DNA of 64,000 nt from Clostridium thermosuccinogenes (GTDB lineage Bacteria; Bacillota; Clostridia; Acetivibrionales; DSM-5807), in contig NZ_CP021850.1 in NCBI RefSeq assembly GCF_002896855.1, positions 1,017,665 to 1,081,664 on the forward strand, in the 5' to 3' direction. The position numbers were made by a program, and so were the translations under genes. Shown here one piece after another: positions 28,103 to 37,212 of the stretch; positions within the stretch are counted from its first letter, which is position 1, and each line of letters begins with the position of its first letter. The notes beneath the pieces were generated by a model that saw only the letters and a list, made by a program, of their open reading frames with translations, searched no databases and had not been told where the DNA came from.

Positions 28103-28996
28103 TTATGCCATGCGCTTTAGATACTCAGAGGGTGAGATGCCCGTTATATTTTTAAAGGTCCTGCTGAAGGACTGCAATGTTTCATAATTCAGCAGTGACG
28201 CTATTTCTGTGATGTTGCGCTGCCCCTCATGCATCAACTCTATGCTTTTTTCAATTTTTTTGGTTATAAGATAATGCTGAGTGGTTATACCGGTTTTTTC
28301 CCGGAACAGGTGCGAGATATAAGTCGGAGAATAACCAATATTGCGGGCTATATCCTCTATCTTGACAATGTCATAAAGATGATTGTCGATATAGTTTATA
28401 ACCTTATAGAGCACATTTCCGGCAGAGGCCTCATCCTTGGGCAGCTTTATTATTTTGCTTTCCTTATTGACATAGCTTCTGTAGACATCAATAATAATCT
28501 GCTTCAGCATGTTCTCGATCACAAACTCGGAAAGCTCCCCGCCATTATAAAACTCGTTGATAAGTCTCGACATCATTGAGATGGTGATATCATATTTGCA
28601 ATGGCATATAGGCTGATCATGATGAGTTGAATAGAACTCGAACATTTTTATGAGATCTTGCTTTTCGGAAATCATGCCGGAGTCGATGGAAAAGCCCATA
28701 TAAAAGTAACGGAGGTTGTCTTGCTTCGAAGCCTTGATTCTGTGCTGTTCACCAAAGCAGTTGATAAATAAGTCTCCGGCGTTAACCTCATATTCCTTTC
28801 CATTTACATAAAATTTTCCACTGCCGGATATGATATAACTGATTTCACTGCACAACTGCTCATGAAGCGGGACTTCATAATCGTGGCAGCTGAACAGCTC
28901 TCCGACCTGGAATAAGTTGATATAGTCATATTTTCTGGGCTTTGCAAAAAAATCGTTTTCATATTGAAAAAGCTTGCCATCTCTATAGTTGACCAT
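28103..28996 (-). CDS. AraC-family regulator with cupin sensor domain
   Basis: A 297-residue regulator. The N-terminal half is a cupin-like ligand domain (F-Y-V-N-G-K-E-Y-E-V-N-A-G-D-L-F). The C-terminal ~100 residues form two AraC helix-turn-helices (I-A-R-N-I-G-Y-S-P-T-Y-I-S-H-L-F, and later S-F-S-R-T-F-K). GAGGAG lies seven bases before the ATG. It is 27 bases downstream of the UROD-like gene on the same strand, so the two are probably co-transcribed. It likely controls the divergent sugar-ABC operon. Confidence 0.88.
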   Translation of the reverse strand: MVNYRDGKLFQYENDFFAKPRKYDYINLFQVGELFSCHDYEVPLHEQLCSEISYIISGSGKFYVNGKEYEVNAGDLFINCFGEQHRIKASKQDNLRYFYMGFSIDSGMISEKQDLIKMFEFYSTHHDQPICHCKYDITISMMSRLINEFYNGGELSEFVIENMLKQIIIDVYRSYVNKESKIIKLPKDEASAGNVLYKVINYIDNHLYDIVKIEDIARNIGYSPTYISHLFREKTGITTQHYLITKKIEKSIELMHEGQRNITEIASLLNYETLQSFSRTFKNITGISPSEYLKRMA

Positions 28997-29023
28997 AACA
29001 TCTCCTCTCGCAATCCCCGCGCT

Positions 29024-30265
29024 TTATCTCATATCCATTTCCTTTTCTATGCACTCCCTCGCAATTTGTATCCACCTTGTGAATCGCTCCGGCTGGTTGC
29101 GGCAGGTGTGCGTATCCCGTAAGATCAATTCTATAATGCCTCCCCGGGATTTCGCAAGTCCGGTGGACAATTCATTTCTTATGCTTTCCTCATCCATCTT
29201 GTCAAAAGCGATATAAGCCGGTTGAGGTTTCCATGTCATAATGTAGTTTTTTTGAAGCCGTGGGGTGAAGTTTGATATGTCAGCCCAAGGACAGACTGCT
29301 ATACGGCGGATGTTTTTGATTTTTAGCACTCCGTCCAGCTTTTTGCTCAAGTCATCGCAGCATCCGTAGCCGTTCAGTCCGAAAAACTCAAGAATCTCCC
29401 TTTCATAAGACAGGACGAAGTTTTCATGCATTTCCGGGGAAACCGATGAAAATTCCTGGGCTTCCGCTGCACCCCAGACATCACAAAGGCGAACTTTTTC
29501 GGGATTAAATCCGGGAGCAGGAAGCTCATCAGTATAACCTACCCCTCCGGTGTAATGGAAGGTCTCATCATTATTGAGAGAAATCAAATTCAGCTTTTCG
29601 TACTGGTGGAGCATGGATTTGACGCCTTCGGTAAAAAATCTCATTACATCATGCACCATTTCCGGCTCCATGACAAGATCGATCAGCATATTTTCCAATC
29701 CACGGTAATCACAATACCAATGCATCAAATGGAAGCTGAAATTTGTGACACCCGCCAATTCAACCGGCAAAATGTCCCCAAGGATTTCCTGTGTAGCATT
29801 GAAGCGTTTCTCAGTTTCTTGATCGTCGTAGCTTATGACAGGTTCTTTAAGGATTTTCCAATCGGAAGGTTCATTTATGATGGGTTTGAAATGCCATGCG
29901 CCGGAAGCTTCCGATGATGGCTCTCGCTGTGGTTCCACACCCCACATGGTGTTATGTATGACTTTCTTTACCTGCAGCCGGGCTTCGATGGGAACATCGT
30001 CCGGCAGGTACTGATGGCGTATTAGCCGCCTTTTCAGTTCATATTCTATCTGCTTTGCATAATCTGTCTCACAGCATAGCGACTCCAACGGTAAAAGCTC
30101 TCTCCATGAGCCATCCGGATGCACGAAAACCATTGGAAAGTCACTTTTCAGGGAATTGTGCAACTTCCACTTTTCCCGTTTCTGCTGCTGTTCGGGAAGC
30201 AAAGATATTTCTTTAACTTGCTTGGCGAGGGTCCTTAAAAGCTTCTCATCATTTTTGGTAAACAC
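29024..30265 (-). CDS. divergent uroporphyrinogen decarboxylase-like protein
   Basis: A 413-residue protein distantly related to the UROD/methyltransferase barrel family. Its fold is suggested by the length, the E-L-A-G-V-T-N-F-S-F-H-L segment, and G-Y-G-C-C-D-D-L, where family members have metal-binding His/Cys. No reaction is assigned. It starts with GTG at 30265, with GGAGGTGG upstream. It is divergent from a sugar-binding lipoprotein gene and co-transcribed with an AraC regulator, a neighbourhood suggesting a role in modifying or sensing a sugar derivative. The identification is weaker than for the gene at 18912. Confidence 0.6.
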   Translation of the reverse strand: MFTKNDEKLLRTLAKQVKEISLLPEQQQKREKWKLHNSLKSDFPMVFVHPDGSWRELLPLESLCCETDYAKQIEYELKRRLIRHQYLPDDVPIEARLQVKKVIHNTMWGVEPQREPSSEASGAWHFKPIINEPSDWKILKEPVISYDDQETEKRFNATQEILGDILPVELAGVTNFSFHLMHWYCDYRGLENMLIDLVMEPEMVHDVMRFFTEGVKSMLHQYEKLNLISLNNDETFHYTGGVGYTDELPAPGFNPEKVRLCDVWGAAEAQEFSSVSPEMHENFVLSYEREILEFFGLNGYGCCDDLSKKLDGVLKIKNIRRIAVCPWADISNFTPRLQKNYIMTWKPQPAYIAFDKMDEESIRNELSTGLAKSRGGIIELILRDTHTCRNQPERFTRWIQIARECIEKEMDMR

Positions 30266-30350
30266 TTATCCCACCTCCGGATAAATTGCGACTTGTTTGC
30301 TGAAGAACATTTTAAATATGATAATGCATTTTAAAAAACTGGCACAATTT

Positions 30351-30371
30351 AATTTGCTGGCACAGCAAATT
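30351..30371. promoter_or_regulatory. perfect 21-bp operator-like palindrome
   Basis: AATTTGCTG (30351-30359) and CAGCAAATT (30363-30371) are exact reverse complements around GCA, in the 392-bp region between the divergent UROD-like gene and the binding-protein gene. A related half-site, CACAGCAAATTAA, occurs near 20299 in another intergenic region. No other strong signal was seen in this gap. Confidence 0.55.
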
Positions 30372-30657
30372 AAGTTAATTCATTATAATCGTATAACTGA
30401 GCTTTTTAAAAGTCAAGTTTATGACTCTTTGCAGACATGTGTCGTTTTTGAAATTCAGGTAAATTACCATCGCTTTCAATCCCAAGTCTACCAGGGGTTT
30501 TGGAGCTTTGCATCAGTTTGCTGATCGGACAAGTATAAAAAATGACAAAGTAAGATAACAAAGATATCATTTTTTGCTAACCTGATAAAAATTTAAGGTG
30601 ATAGAATTAAAAATGGTATCAGTTACCTGACAAAAATAAAAAAATGGAGGGACTATT

Positions 30658-31995
30658 ATGAAAAAGACAAGAATTGCAAGACTGCTCTCTATCATTTTAT
30701 CAGTTCTACTTGTTGTTTCCTTTGTTGGTTGTAACAGCAAAGATGCTGAATCCTCAAAAGATGCTGACAAAGAAACAACAGCTAAAACAGGATCATCTGA
30801 TTCGAGTAGCTCAGTGAAGGAAAAAGAAAAGGTTGTTCTTTGGTATCTGTGGACCGGTGCGGAAGGTGAAGTAGTTGATTCCATAGCAGCAGACTTCAAT
30901 GCCCAAAGCGATAAATATGTGGTGGAACCCCTCTCGGTACCTGATATGCAAAAGGTAGTGGTAGCAATTTCTTCCGGAGAAGGCCCTGACATCACTGACG
31001 ACTTTTCCAGCAATGTGGCTCCTTATGCATCGAAAGGTATAGTTGAACCTCTGGACGACTATATTGCAAAAAGCAGTTACGATATATCAGATTTTGCCGA
31101 GGCTTCAATAGAAACCTGCAAATGGAATGGCAAAATTTACGCACTTCCTATAGCAGCTAATACCGACGCATTATTCTACAATAAAACCTTGTTGGCGGAA
31201 GCTGGGTATAACGAACCTCCAAAGACAATGGAAGAACTGATGGAAATGGCTATAGCTACAACTAAGACCAATGCTGATGGAAGTATAGATGTCCTTGGCT
31301 TCCCGATGTTCCCGGCAAATTCTACCGATGCATTTATTATAGCATGGGGTGGAGGATGGCTTAAGGGAACTGAAATGAACGCCGAAGATCCGGCAAACCT
31401 GGAAGCTTTGAAGTACATAATCCAATATCGTGAGAAATATGGTGTGGATAATGTATCCGCATTCCAGACGGCAGGAAAAGCTCATGATCCGGCAGATCCC
31501 TTCTTCAAAGGCAAACAGGTATTCCGTATAAGTGGATCATGGCTTCCTACCATGATTGAAAAGACCTTCGCCGTAGACATTGATTATGGTATCTGTGAGA
31601 TTCCTTATCCTGCAGCTCATCCCGAACTTAAAGGAAGAACCTTGATCAACTCTTCAACCTTCTATATTCCTTCAACAGCAAAGAACAAAGATGGTGCATG
31701 GGAATTCCTGGCATATATTTGCAGTCCCGAAGGTCAGAAGAAATTCTCAGTAGGTTTGGGCAATATACCTACCCTTAAATCATTAATGAATGAAGATCTT
31801 TATTCTAAGATGCCTGGATCAGAGTTCTTCGGGCCCTATACTATAAACAAAAATGCAGTGCCTAACATGAGTATACCTCAAGGCTCCGAATATTCTACAA
31901 TAATTAACGAAGAAGTAGAGCTGGCTCTTAACTTGAAAAAATCTCCTGAAGATGCAATAAAGAGCATTGTAGAAAGATCCAAAGACCTGTTCTAG
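30658..31995 (+). CDS. sugar ABC transporter substrate-binding lipoprotein
   Basis: Extracellular solute-binding protein of family 1, 445 residues, with a basic N-terminus, a hydrophobic signal and lipobox V-S-F-V-G-C, followed by a Ser/Lys/Asp-rich linker. The mature part has the pattern L-W-Y-L-W-T-G, then D-I-T-D-D-F and G-S-W-L-P-T-M. It is followed by two permease genes (32115 and 33016). No ATPase gene follows, as is usual where a shared MsmK-like ATPase is used. The substrate is unknown. Confidence 0.93.
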   Translation: MKKTRIARLLSIILSVLLVVSFVGCNSKDAESSKDADKETTAKTGSSDSSSSVKEKEKVVLWYLWTGAEGEVVDSIAADFNAQSDKYVVEPLSVPDMQKVVVAISSGEGPDITDDFSSNVAPYASKGIVEPLDDYIAKSSYDISDFAEASIETCKWNGKIYALPIAANTDALFYNKTLLAEAGYNEPPKTMEELMEMAIATTKTNADGSIDVLGFPMFPANSTDAFIIAWGGGWLKGTEMNAEDPANLEALKYIIQYREKYGVDNVSAFQTAGKAHDPADPFFKGKQVFRISGSWLPTMIEKTFAVDIDYGICEIPYPAAHPELKGRTLINSSTFYIPSTAKNKDGAWEFLAYICSPEGQKKFSVGLGNIPTLKSLMNEDLYSKMPGSEFFGPYTINKNAVPNMSIPQGSEYSTIINEEVELALNLKKSPEDAIKSIVERSKDLF

Positions 31996-32114
31996 TATCT
32001 GGTCCAACTTTGTAGCTTAAGGTTATAAGGCAGCCATACAATATTGTCATATGCAATACTGTATGGCTGCTGTGGATAATATCTGCAGATATGTCTGATC
32101 TGAAAGGAGAAAAT

Positions 32115-33026
32115 ATGATGAAGGTAAAAACCAAGCGGAATATTTCAGGCGCTATTTTTGCCCTTCCGTGGATTATAGGCTTTATATGCTTCAGCGCATA
32201 TCCTATATTCACGTCGATGTATTACAGCTTTACTGAGTTCAACATGTTTCAGGCTCCTAAGTTCGTTGGGCTGGATAATTACGAGCTGCTATTTAAAGAA
32301 GCAAAATTCTGGAAAAGCTTGTATAATACAATATATATGACTGTGTTGGGAACTCCGCTCAACCTGGCTTTTGGTCTTTTTATGGCCAATCTTCTGAATA
32401 AAAAGCTAAAAGGCATGTCGGTCTACAGAACGATTTTTTACATGCCAACCATTGTTCCGGCAGTGGCTTCCACCTTATTATGGATATGGATTTTGAATCC
32501 TACTCAGGGTTTGCTGAATAATGCGCTGAAATCCATAGGCTTGCCGGGTCCCAATTGGCTGGGGGACCCACAAATGACGAAACCTGCCCTGCTTCTCATG
32601 GGACTTTGGGGAACAGGTGGCATAATGTTAATTTTTCTTGCTGCATTACAAGATGTACCTAAATCATTGTATGAAGCTGCTGAAATTGACGGGGCGAATT
32701 CCGTTAGGCGCTTTTTTTCAATAACATTGCCCAGTATAAGCCCGGTTATTTTTTTTCAGCTGATAATGAGCGTAATAAACAACTTCCAATATTTCACCCA
32801 AGCATATCTGATGACTAACGCCAACAATACCGGTGCATTCAATATGGCATCAGGGGGACCGGAAAACTCCCTGCTGTTTTATGCCCTGTATCTGTATCAG
32901 AACGCTTTTGCCTTCTTCAAGATGGGAAAAGCGTCAGCTATGGCCTGGATATTGTTTATAATCGTAGCTGCAGTAACATATGCTCTTTTCAAAACGCAAA
33001 GAAAGTGGGTGACATATGGTGAGTAA
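32115..33026 (+). CDS. sugar ABC permease, MalF/UgpA type
   Basis: A 303-residue permease with six predicted helices and the E-A-A-x3-G coupling motif, E-A-A-E-I-D-G-A-N. It begins with the typical R-N-I-S-G-A-I-F-A-L-P-W. The start at 32115 has AAAGGAG upstream; an ATG 24 bases earlier overlaps that site. It overlaps the next permease by 11 bases, indicating translational coupling. Confidence 0.93.
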   Translation: MMKVKTKRNISGAIFALPWIIGFICFSAYPIFTSMYYSFTEFNMFQAPKFVGLDNYELLFKEAKFWKSLYNTIYMTVLGTPLNLAFGLFMANLLNKKLKGMSVYRTIFYMPTIVPAVASTLLWIWILNPTQGLLNNALKSIGLPGPNWLGDPQMTKPALLLMGLWGTGGIMLIFLAALQDVPKSLYEAAEIDGANSVRRFFSITLPSISPVIFFQLIMSVINNFQYFTQAYLMTNANNTGAFNMASGGPENSLLFYALYLYQNAFAFFKMGKASAMAWILFIIVAAVTYALFKTQRKWVTYGE

Positions 33027-33912
33027 TATTGTTGCAAATACGAAAGCTCGTAAAAGCATGATCGGACATGCTCAGCAAAGAAGGAACTGGATGAGGAAGC
33101 TCAGGAGGTTTCTGTCCCACGCAGTAGTTATATTATTTTGTGGAATTTTTATAGTTCCTTTTGTATGGATGCTGTTGACTTCCTTCAAATCGCAGCAGGA
33201 AATATATGCAAATCCGCCTACTATCTTTCCGAAGGAATTTTACTGGCATAATTATGTCGATGTTTTTACAAAAATACCGTATATGAAGTATGTAGGGAAT
33301 ACTTTGATAATTTCCTTATCTGCTGTTTTAGGGCAGATCATATCTTCGACAATGGTTGCTTATTCCATGTCAAAGATCGAATGGTTTGGCAAAAAGTATT
33401 TCTTCCCGTTGATTATTGGAACCATGATGATACCTTATCAGGTAACCATGATTCCTCTTTATATGATTTTCAAAAACCTGGAGTTTACCGGAACTTATTG
33501 GCCCCTTATCCTTCCTAACTTTTTTGGAAGCGCTTATTATATTTTTCTGCTAAGGCAGTTTTTTATAACCATACCCAACTCACTGATAGAGTCGGCTACA
33601 ATTGATGGAGCCAGCGATGCGAGGGTGTACTTCCAGATAATGATTCCACTCTGCAAGCCTGCAATTACAACTGTTGCTATATTCACCTTTATGGGTAACT
33701 GGTCGGATTTCATGGGTCCATTGCTCTATTTGAACAAAGCTGAGATGTATACGATTTCCATTGGACTGCAGGCTTTTGTGCAGACCCATTATATAGAATG
33801 GGGTTTGCTTTTGGCAGCATCCGCAATTTTCACAGTACCAATAATCATATTGTTCTTTATGGCACAGAGGTACTTTATTGAAGGTATTACTATAACAGGT
33901 ATAAAAGGATAG
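33016..33912 (+). CDS. sugar ABC permease, MalG/UgpE type
   Basis: A 298-residue second permease with the E-S-A-x3-G coupling motif (E-S-A-T-I-D-G-A-S) and W-S-D-F-M-G-P-L-L-Y-L. It pairs with the preceding permease as the membrane channel for the binding protein at 30658. The stop is followed within 120 bases by the IS110 element, so any gene that originally followed is now separated from the operon promoter. Confidence 0.93.
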   Translation: MVSNIVANTKARKSMIGHAQQRRNWMRKLRRFLSHAVVILFCGIFIVPFVWMLLTSFKSQQEIYANPPTIFPKEFYWHNYVDVFTKIPYMKYVGNTLIISLSAVLGQIISSTMVAYSMSKIEWFGKKYFFPLIIGTMMIPYQVTMIPLYMIFKNLEFTGTYWPLILPNFFGSAYYIFLLRQFFITIPNSLIESATIDGASDARVYFQIMIPLCKPAITTVAIFTFMGNWSDFMGPLLYLNKAEMYTISIGLQAFVQTHYIEWGLLLAASAIFTVPIIILFFMAQRYFIEGITITGIKG

Positions 33913-33986
33913 AAAATTGTTCCAGAGTTTGCTGCAGTGTTTTCATTTACAAAACTGTTGAAAATAAATATAGGAGGCGATTTAGT

Positions 33987-34034
33987 GTGAAAATAAAAAA
34001 GACCCGCGAAGGCCGCAACAAAGCAAGCCCTTAA
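33987..34034 (+). pseudogene. short reading frame at the IS110 junction
   Basis: GGAGG (33973-33977) is followed by a GTG at 33987 and 15 codons (K-I-K-K-T-R-E-G-R-N-K-A-S-P), ending in a TAA that lies within the CTTAAG shared by both IS ends. A good ribosome site so close to an insertion suggests the start of a gene cut by the element, or a leader for the oxidoreductase beyond it. If the IS edges are as inferred, the stop would have been present before insertion too. Confidence 0.3.
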
Positions 34035-34073
34035 GGAATACCTAGGACTGTGGATGAAACTGGAATTACACTA

Positions 34074-35339
34074 TTAGTTTGTTATTGCCACTAGATCAGA
34101 AATATTCACAGTATACCCATTGGCTTGCAAAAATGCGATGGCCTGCTCAATACTTAGAGAATCCTGCTGATTACGCTTCTTAGATTTCGCATTGTCATCA
34201 TACAGCAATGGATTGAATGGCTCATTTTTAGAGAGCATGTGATAGATGCAGGTTAAAATCATTCTTGCGGTAGCAATAATAGCACGTTTGTGACCACGAC
34301 GTTTTTTAATCGCTTCATAGCGGTTTTTGAAAACAGTGCAGGACTTGTCCTTTACAGCGGCATTAGCACACTGGACAAGTAAAGGTTTAATGTAGACACC
34401 GGCGCGGCTAATACGGACACTTTTCTTCTTACCGGCACTTTCATTACTCTGGGGTGTAAGGCCAGCCCAGGAACAAAGATGCTTGTCCGAGGTGAAGACG
34501 GACATATCGGTTCCGATTTCTGAAAGAATAGCTGTAGCCGATGCCTGCTTAATACCAGGTAAAGTAGCGATGATGTCAATTTGTTCTTTGAAAGGTAAAG
34601 ATAGCTCGAGTATTGTAGCTTCCAGTATTTCGATGCATTTTTCAACGCTGTTATAGTGCTCATAGCATACAGACAATTTTGCCGCTTGCTCCTTAGAGAA
34701 TTTACCAGCAACGGCTTGTTCAATTTCATCCGATTTTTTCTTCAGACTTTTGTGGAGCATTGAAGAATAATCAAAGTCGATGATATCAGGATTCTCTATC
34801 ATGTGCTTAATAATTGAGGAAGCAGACTTGCCGAAGGTGTCGGAAACAACATTGGCAAGCATGATGTTTGAAACTGTAAGCGAATTTTGCACCCGGTTTT
34901 TCTCACTGGAAGAGACGTTGGTAAGTTTAGACTTGTACCGAATTAAATCCCGCAACTCCCGTATAGGCTTAGATGGGATAAAGCTACCTTTTACCAATGC
35001 ATGCTTGTGTAAGTCAGCAAGCCAAATTGAATCTCGCTTATCGGTTTTCTTACCTGGGATATTTTTAACGTATCTCGGGTTTGCAAGGGTAATAGTGCAG
35101 AAATCCTCGAGCACGTTAAAAACAGGAATCCAGTACTTTCCGGTGGATTCCATACAGACATCTTTGCACTTGTTTTCTACTAACCAGTTGTTGAGAGCGA
35201 TTAGATCATTTTTGAAAGTATTAAAACGACGTGTTTGATAGGAAGTAACATTTTTATCATTGGTGGTGGCAATAGTGGCAATTACAAACTTTTTGTGGAC
35301 ATCAATTCCACAACAGATGGGATAGACAATCTTAAGCAT
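34074..35339 (-). CDS. IS110-family transposase (DEDD)
   Basis: A 421-residue recombinase with an N-terminal RuvC-like DEDD domain (G-I-D-V-H-K, C-M-E-S-T-G-K-Y-W, K-T-D-K-R-D-S) and a C-terminal Transposase_20 domain (L-P-G-I-K-Q-A-S-A, W-A-G-L-T-P-Q-S-N-E-S, A-N-A-A-V). It looks full-length and intact. The ATG at 35339 follows GGTGAGG; a GTG nine bases upstream is an alternative. Confidence 0.93.
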   Translation of the reverse strand: MLKIVYPICCGIDVHKKFVIATIATTNDKNVTSYQTRRFNTFKNDLIALNNWLVENKCKDVCMESTGKYWIPVFNVLEDFCTITLANPRYVKNIPGKKTDKRDSIWLADLHKHALVKGSFIPSKPIRELRDLIRYKSKLTNVSSSEKNRVQNSLTVSNIMLANVVSDTFGKSASSIIKHMIENPDIIDFDYSSMLHKSLKKKSDEIEQAVAGKFSKEQAAKLSVCYEHYNSVEKCIEILEATILELSLPFKEQIDIIATLPGIKQASATAILSEIGTDMSVFTSDKHLCSWAGLTPQSNESAGKKKSVRISRAGVYIKPLLVQCANAAVKDKSCTVFKNRYEAIKKRRGHKRAIIATARMILTCIYHMLSKNEPFNPLLYDDNAKSKKRNQQDSLSIEQAIAFLQANGYTVNISDLVAITN

Positions 35340-35581
35340 CAACCTCACCCTTGTAAATATTTAGGGATGCAGGCATTGACTGTCCACTCAATATAAACAA
35401 GAGCTTTGTTTAAAACAAAGATTAGTGTTCGTGCTCGATGGCACACTTATTTGTACTTGAGAGAGCGAACGGCACATGTTAATATACGGACAACTCAAAG
35501 TTTGGTTGTCACACTCACCTCCCCGTGCTCTGTAGTATACCTGCATACCCACTTATATTTTACTACAGAGGGTGGCTTAAG
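35340..35581 (-). ncRNA. candidate IS110 bridge RNA region
   Basis: Non-coding end of the element upstream of the transposase, where IS110 members encode their bridge RNA. Reading the minus strand, it opens with a perfect 10-bp stem (plus-strand positions 35528-35537 and 35561-35570, a 23-base loop). This is followed by GACAAC/GTTGTC (35489-35494 and 35505-35510), GTGC/GCAC (35431-35444) and a 17-base palindrome at 35404-35420. RNA ends and guide loops cannot be set by eye. Confidence 0.45.
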
Positions 35582-35639
35582 TAAAAATTTTTCATTCTAT
35601 TTTGTGCCTTGAGCACAGCGAAAGGAATGTGATGTTAAT

Positions 35640-36701
35640 ATGGGAAAAATCAAAGTTGGAATTATAGGCTGCGGTACTATTGCCAACAGTGCACACATCC
35701 CGAACTATATGGCAAACAAGGATGTGGAAATCAAATATTTCTGCGATATCATACCGGAGAGGGCTGAGGACGCCGTCAAGAAATATGGATGCGGAAAGGC
35801 GGTAACCGACTATCATGAAGTTCTGGCCGACGATGAGGTGGATGCGATATCGGTTTGCACTCCGAACAACATGCACAGCATTATCGCCATAGACGCTCTT
35901 AATGCCAACAAGCATGTGCTTTGTGAGAAGCCTGCGGCAAGAACCTATGATGAAGCCTTGAAAATGAAGGAAGCGCAGAATAGAACAGGAAAAATTCTTA
36001 ATATTGGTGTAGTAAACCGGTTCAATGACGGTGTAAATGTGATCAAGAGAATGATCGACAGCGGTGAGCTGGGAGAAGTGTTCCATGTATATGTGAGCTT
36101 TAGGTCCCACCGTTCCATACCCGGCCTGGGAGGTGCTTTTACGACAAAGGCGATAGCCGGTGGAGGAGCCTTGATTGACTGGGGAGTGCATTTCCTGGAC
36201 ATAGTGATGTATTGCTGCGGAGACCCCAAACCGAGAACTGTAACCGGAGAGACCTTCTGCAAGCTGGGAAAGGATATGCCGAACTATGTGTATACCAACA
36301 TGTGGGCAGGTCCGCCGGACTATAGCGGCACTTATGATGTGGAAGATTCCGTGACTGCCCTCATCCGCAGCGATGGCCCGGTTATTACGGTAAACGGAGC
36401 ATGGGCTCAGAATATTTTTGAAGATGAAATGTTTATAGATTTTATGGGTACAAAGGGAGGAATCCGGCTGTACTACGGGAGAGAGTTCAAATTCTACACT
36501 GCAAAAAACGGTGCATTGATGGAGACTACCCCGGTTTACAGGACAAGGGATCATTTCGCCAATGAAATCGATGCGTTCGTAAGATGCATCAAGACGGGTG
36601 AAAAGCTTCCGTCCCATATAGATACCGTCATCATTACGGCAAAGATCATGCAGGCAATTTATGACTCTGCTGAGCAGCACAGGGAGATTGTGCTGGACTA
36701 A
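35640..36701 (+). CDS. Gfo/Idh/MocA-family oxidoreductase
   Basis: NAD(P)-dependent sugar or inositol dehydrogenase family, 353 residues. The Rossmann motif G-I-I-G-C-G-T-I-A-N-S-A lies at the N-terminus, followed by V-C-T-P-N-N-M-H and C-E-K-P-A-A, the usual catalytic-lysine region. The C-terminal half fits the family's alpha/beta domain (G-G-G-A-L-I-D-W-G-V-H). AAAGGA lies upstream of the ATG. It was probably the next gene of the sugar ABC operon before the IS110 insertion; the substrate is unknown. Confidence 0.9.
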   Translation: MGKIKVGIIGCGTIANSAHIPNYMANKDVEIKYFCDIIPERAEDAVKKYGCGKAVTDYHEVLADDEVDAISVCTPNNMHSIIAIDALNANKHVLCEKPAARTYDEALKMKEAQNRTGKILNIGVVNRFNDGVNVIKRMIDSGELGEVFHVYVSFRSHRSIPGLGGAFTTKAIAGGGALIDWGVHFLDIVMYCCGDPKPRTVTGETFCKLGKDMPNYVYTNMWAGPPDYSGTYDVEDSVTALIRSDGPVITVNGAWAQNIFEDEMFIDFMGTKGGIRLYYGREFKFYTAKNGALMETTPVYRTRDHFANEIDAFVRCIKTGEKLPSHIDTVIITAKIMQAIYDSAEQHREIVLD

Positions 36702-37212
36702 GCTTATATCTTACCCAACAATATAGATGTATTATGCCGCGATCCTCCTGGTAAAAGGTTTATATATGTGAGCTTATTCGCTTCTGCGGCAAGTCCGCGA
36801 AAGAAGGCTTGTGCAAAAAAGGATAACTACTTTCTGTGTGATAAGGGATAGCAGATATCAGGAGGCTTTCGCGGCATAATTGCTTGTATGAGGTATCTTG
36901 CCTATGAAGATATTTATTTAATAGAAGAAAGTTAAATTTTTCTTGATGCATACGGGCATACTATATAAAATCGGGTTGAATTCAGCTAATAATGTATTGA
37001 TTGATATGCGCTTTGAAGCCTTTCGGAACAACCATCGCCATTTCAATCAGCAGAATTCATTCCTAAAGTAAATAGATCTGAAGAATGTTTGTTCTTTCGG
37101 CTTAATTTAAAGCTTAATACAATCATATACGGACATGAATTTTAAAGGCTGCCATCAAGCAGGTATATGCAAAATAAACTGTTTTACATAAAGAGAAAGG
37201 GGAAAGTAAAGG
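36702..37212. other. gene-free stretch containing repeat copy 2
   Basis: Besides the palindromic repeat at 36975-37066, this gap has a 9-bp inverted repeat, CCGCGAAAG (36797-36805) and CTTTCGCGG (36868-36876), about 60 bases apart. No coding region is supported. Confidence 0.4.
36975..37066. repeat. palindromic MITE-like repeat, copy 2 (ends swapped)
   Basis: Same core as copies 1 and 3 (GAATTCAGCTAATAATG, TATTGATTG, CTTTCGGAACAACCATC, CATTTCAAT). However, the outer flanks are exchanged: it begins GTTGAATTC and ends GAATTCATTCCTAA, whereas the other copies begin TTAGGAATGAATTC and end GAATTCAAAC. Confidence 0.7.

Larger units (their letters stand above)
34030..35581 (-). mobile_element. IS110-family insertion sequence
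   Basis: About 1.55 kb, the usual IS110 size, containing one transposase gene on the minus strand and about 240 bases of non-coding DNA upstream of it. No terminal inverted repeats are seen, as expected for the family. The edges are inferred from a shared CTTAAG at 34030-34035 and 35576-35581, which may represent the core of the insertion site; exact borders are uncertain. It lies between the sugar ABC permeases and the oxidoreductase gene. Confidence 0.8.

Noticed and set aside
30297-30524. Short open frame in the gap between the divergent UROD-like and binding-protein genes
   Set aside because: Covers the operator palindrome, lacks a ribosome site and has no recognisable protein features.
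34780-35238. Plus-strand open frame opposite the IS110 transposase
   Set aside because: Shadow of the transposase gene on the other strand; no independent support.
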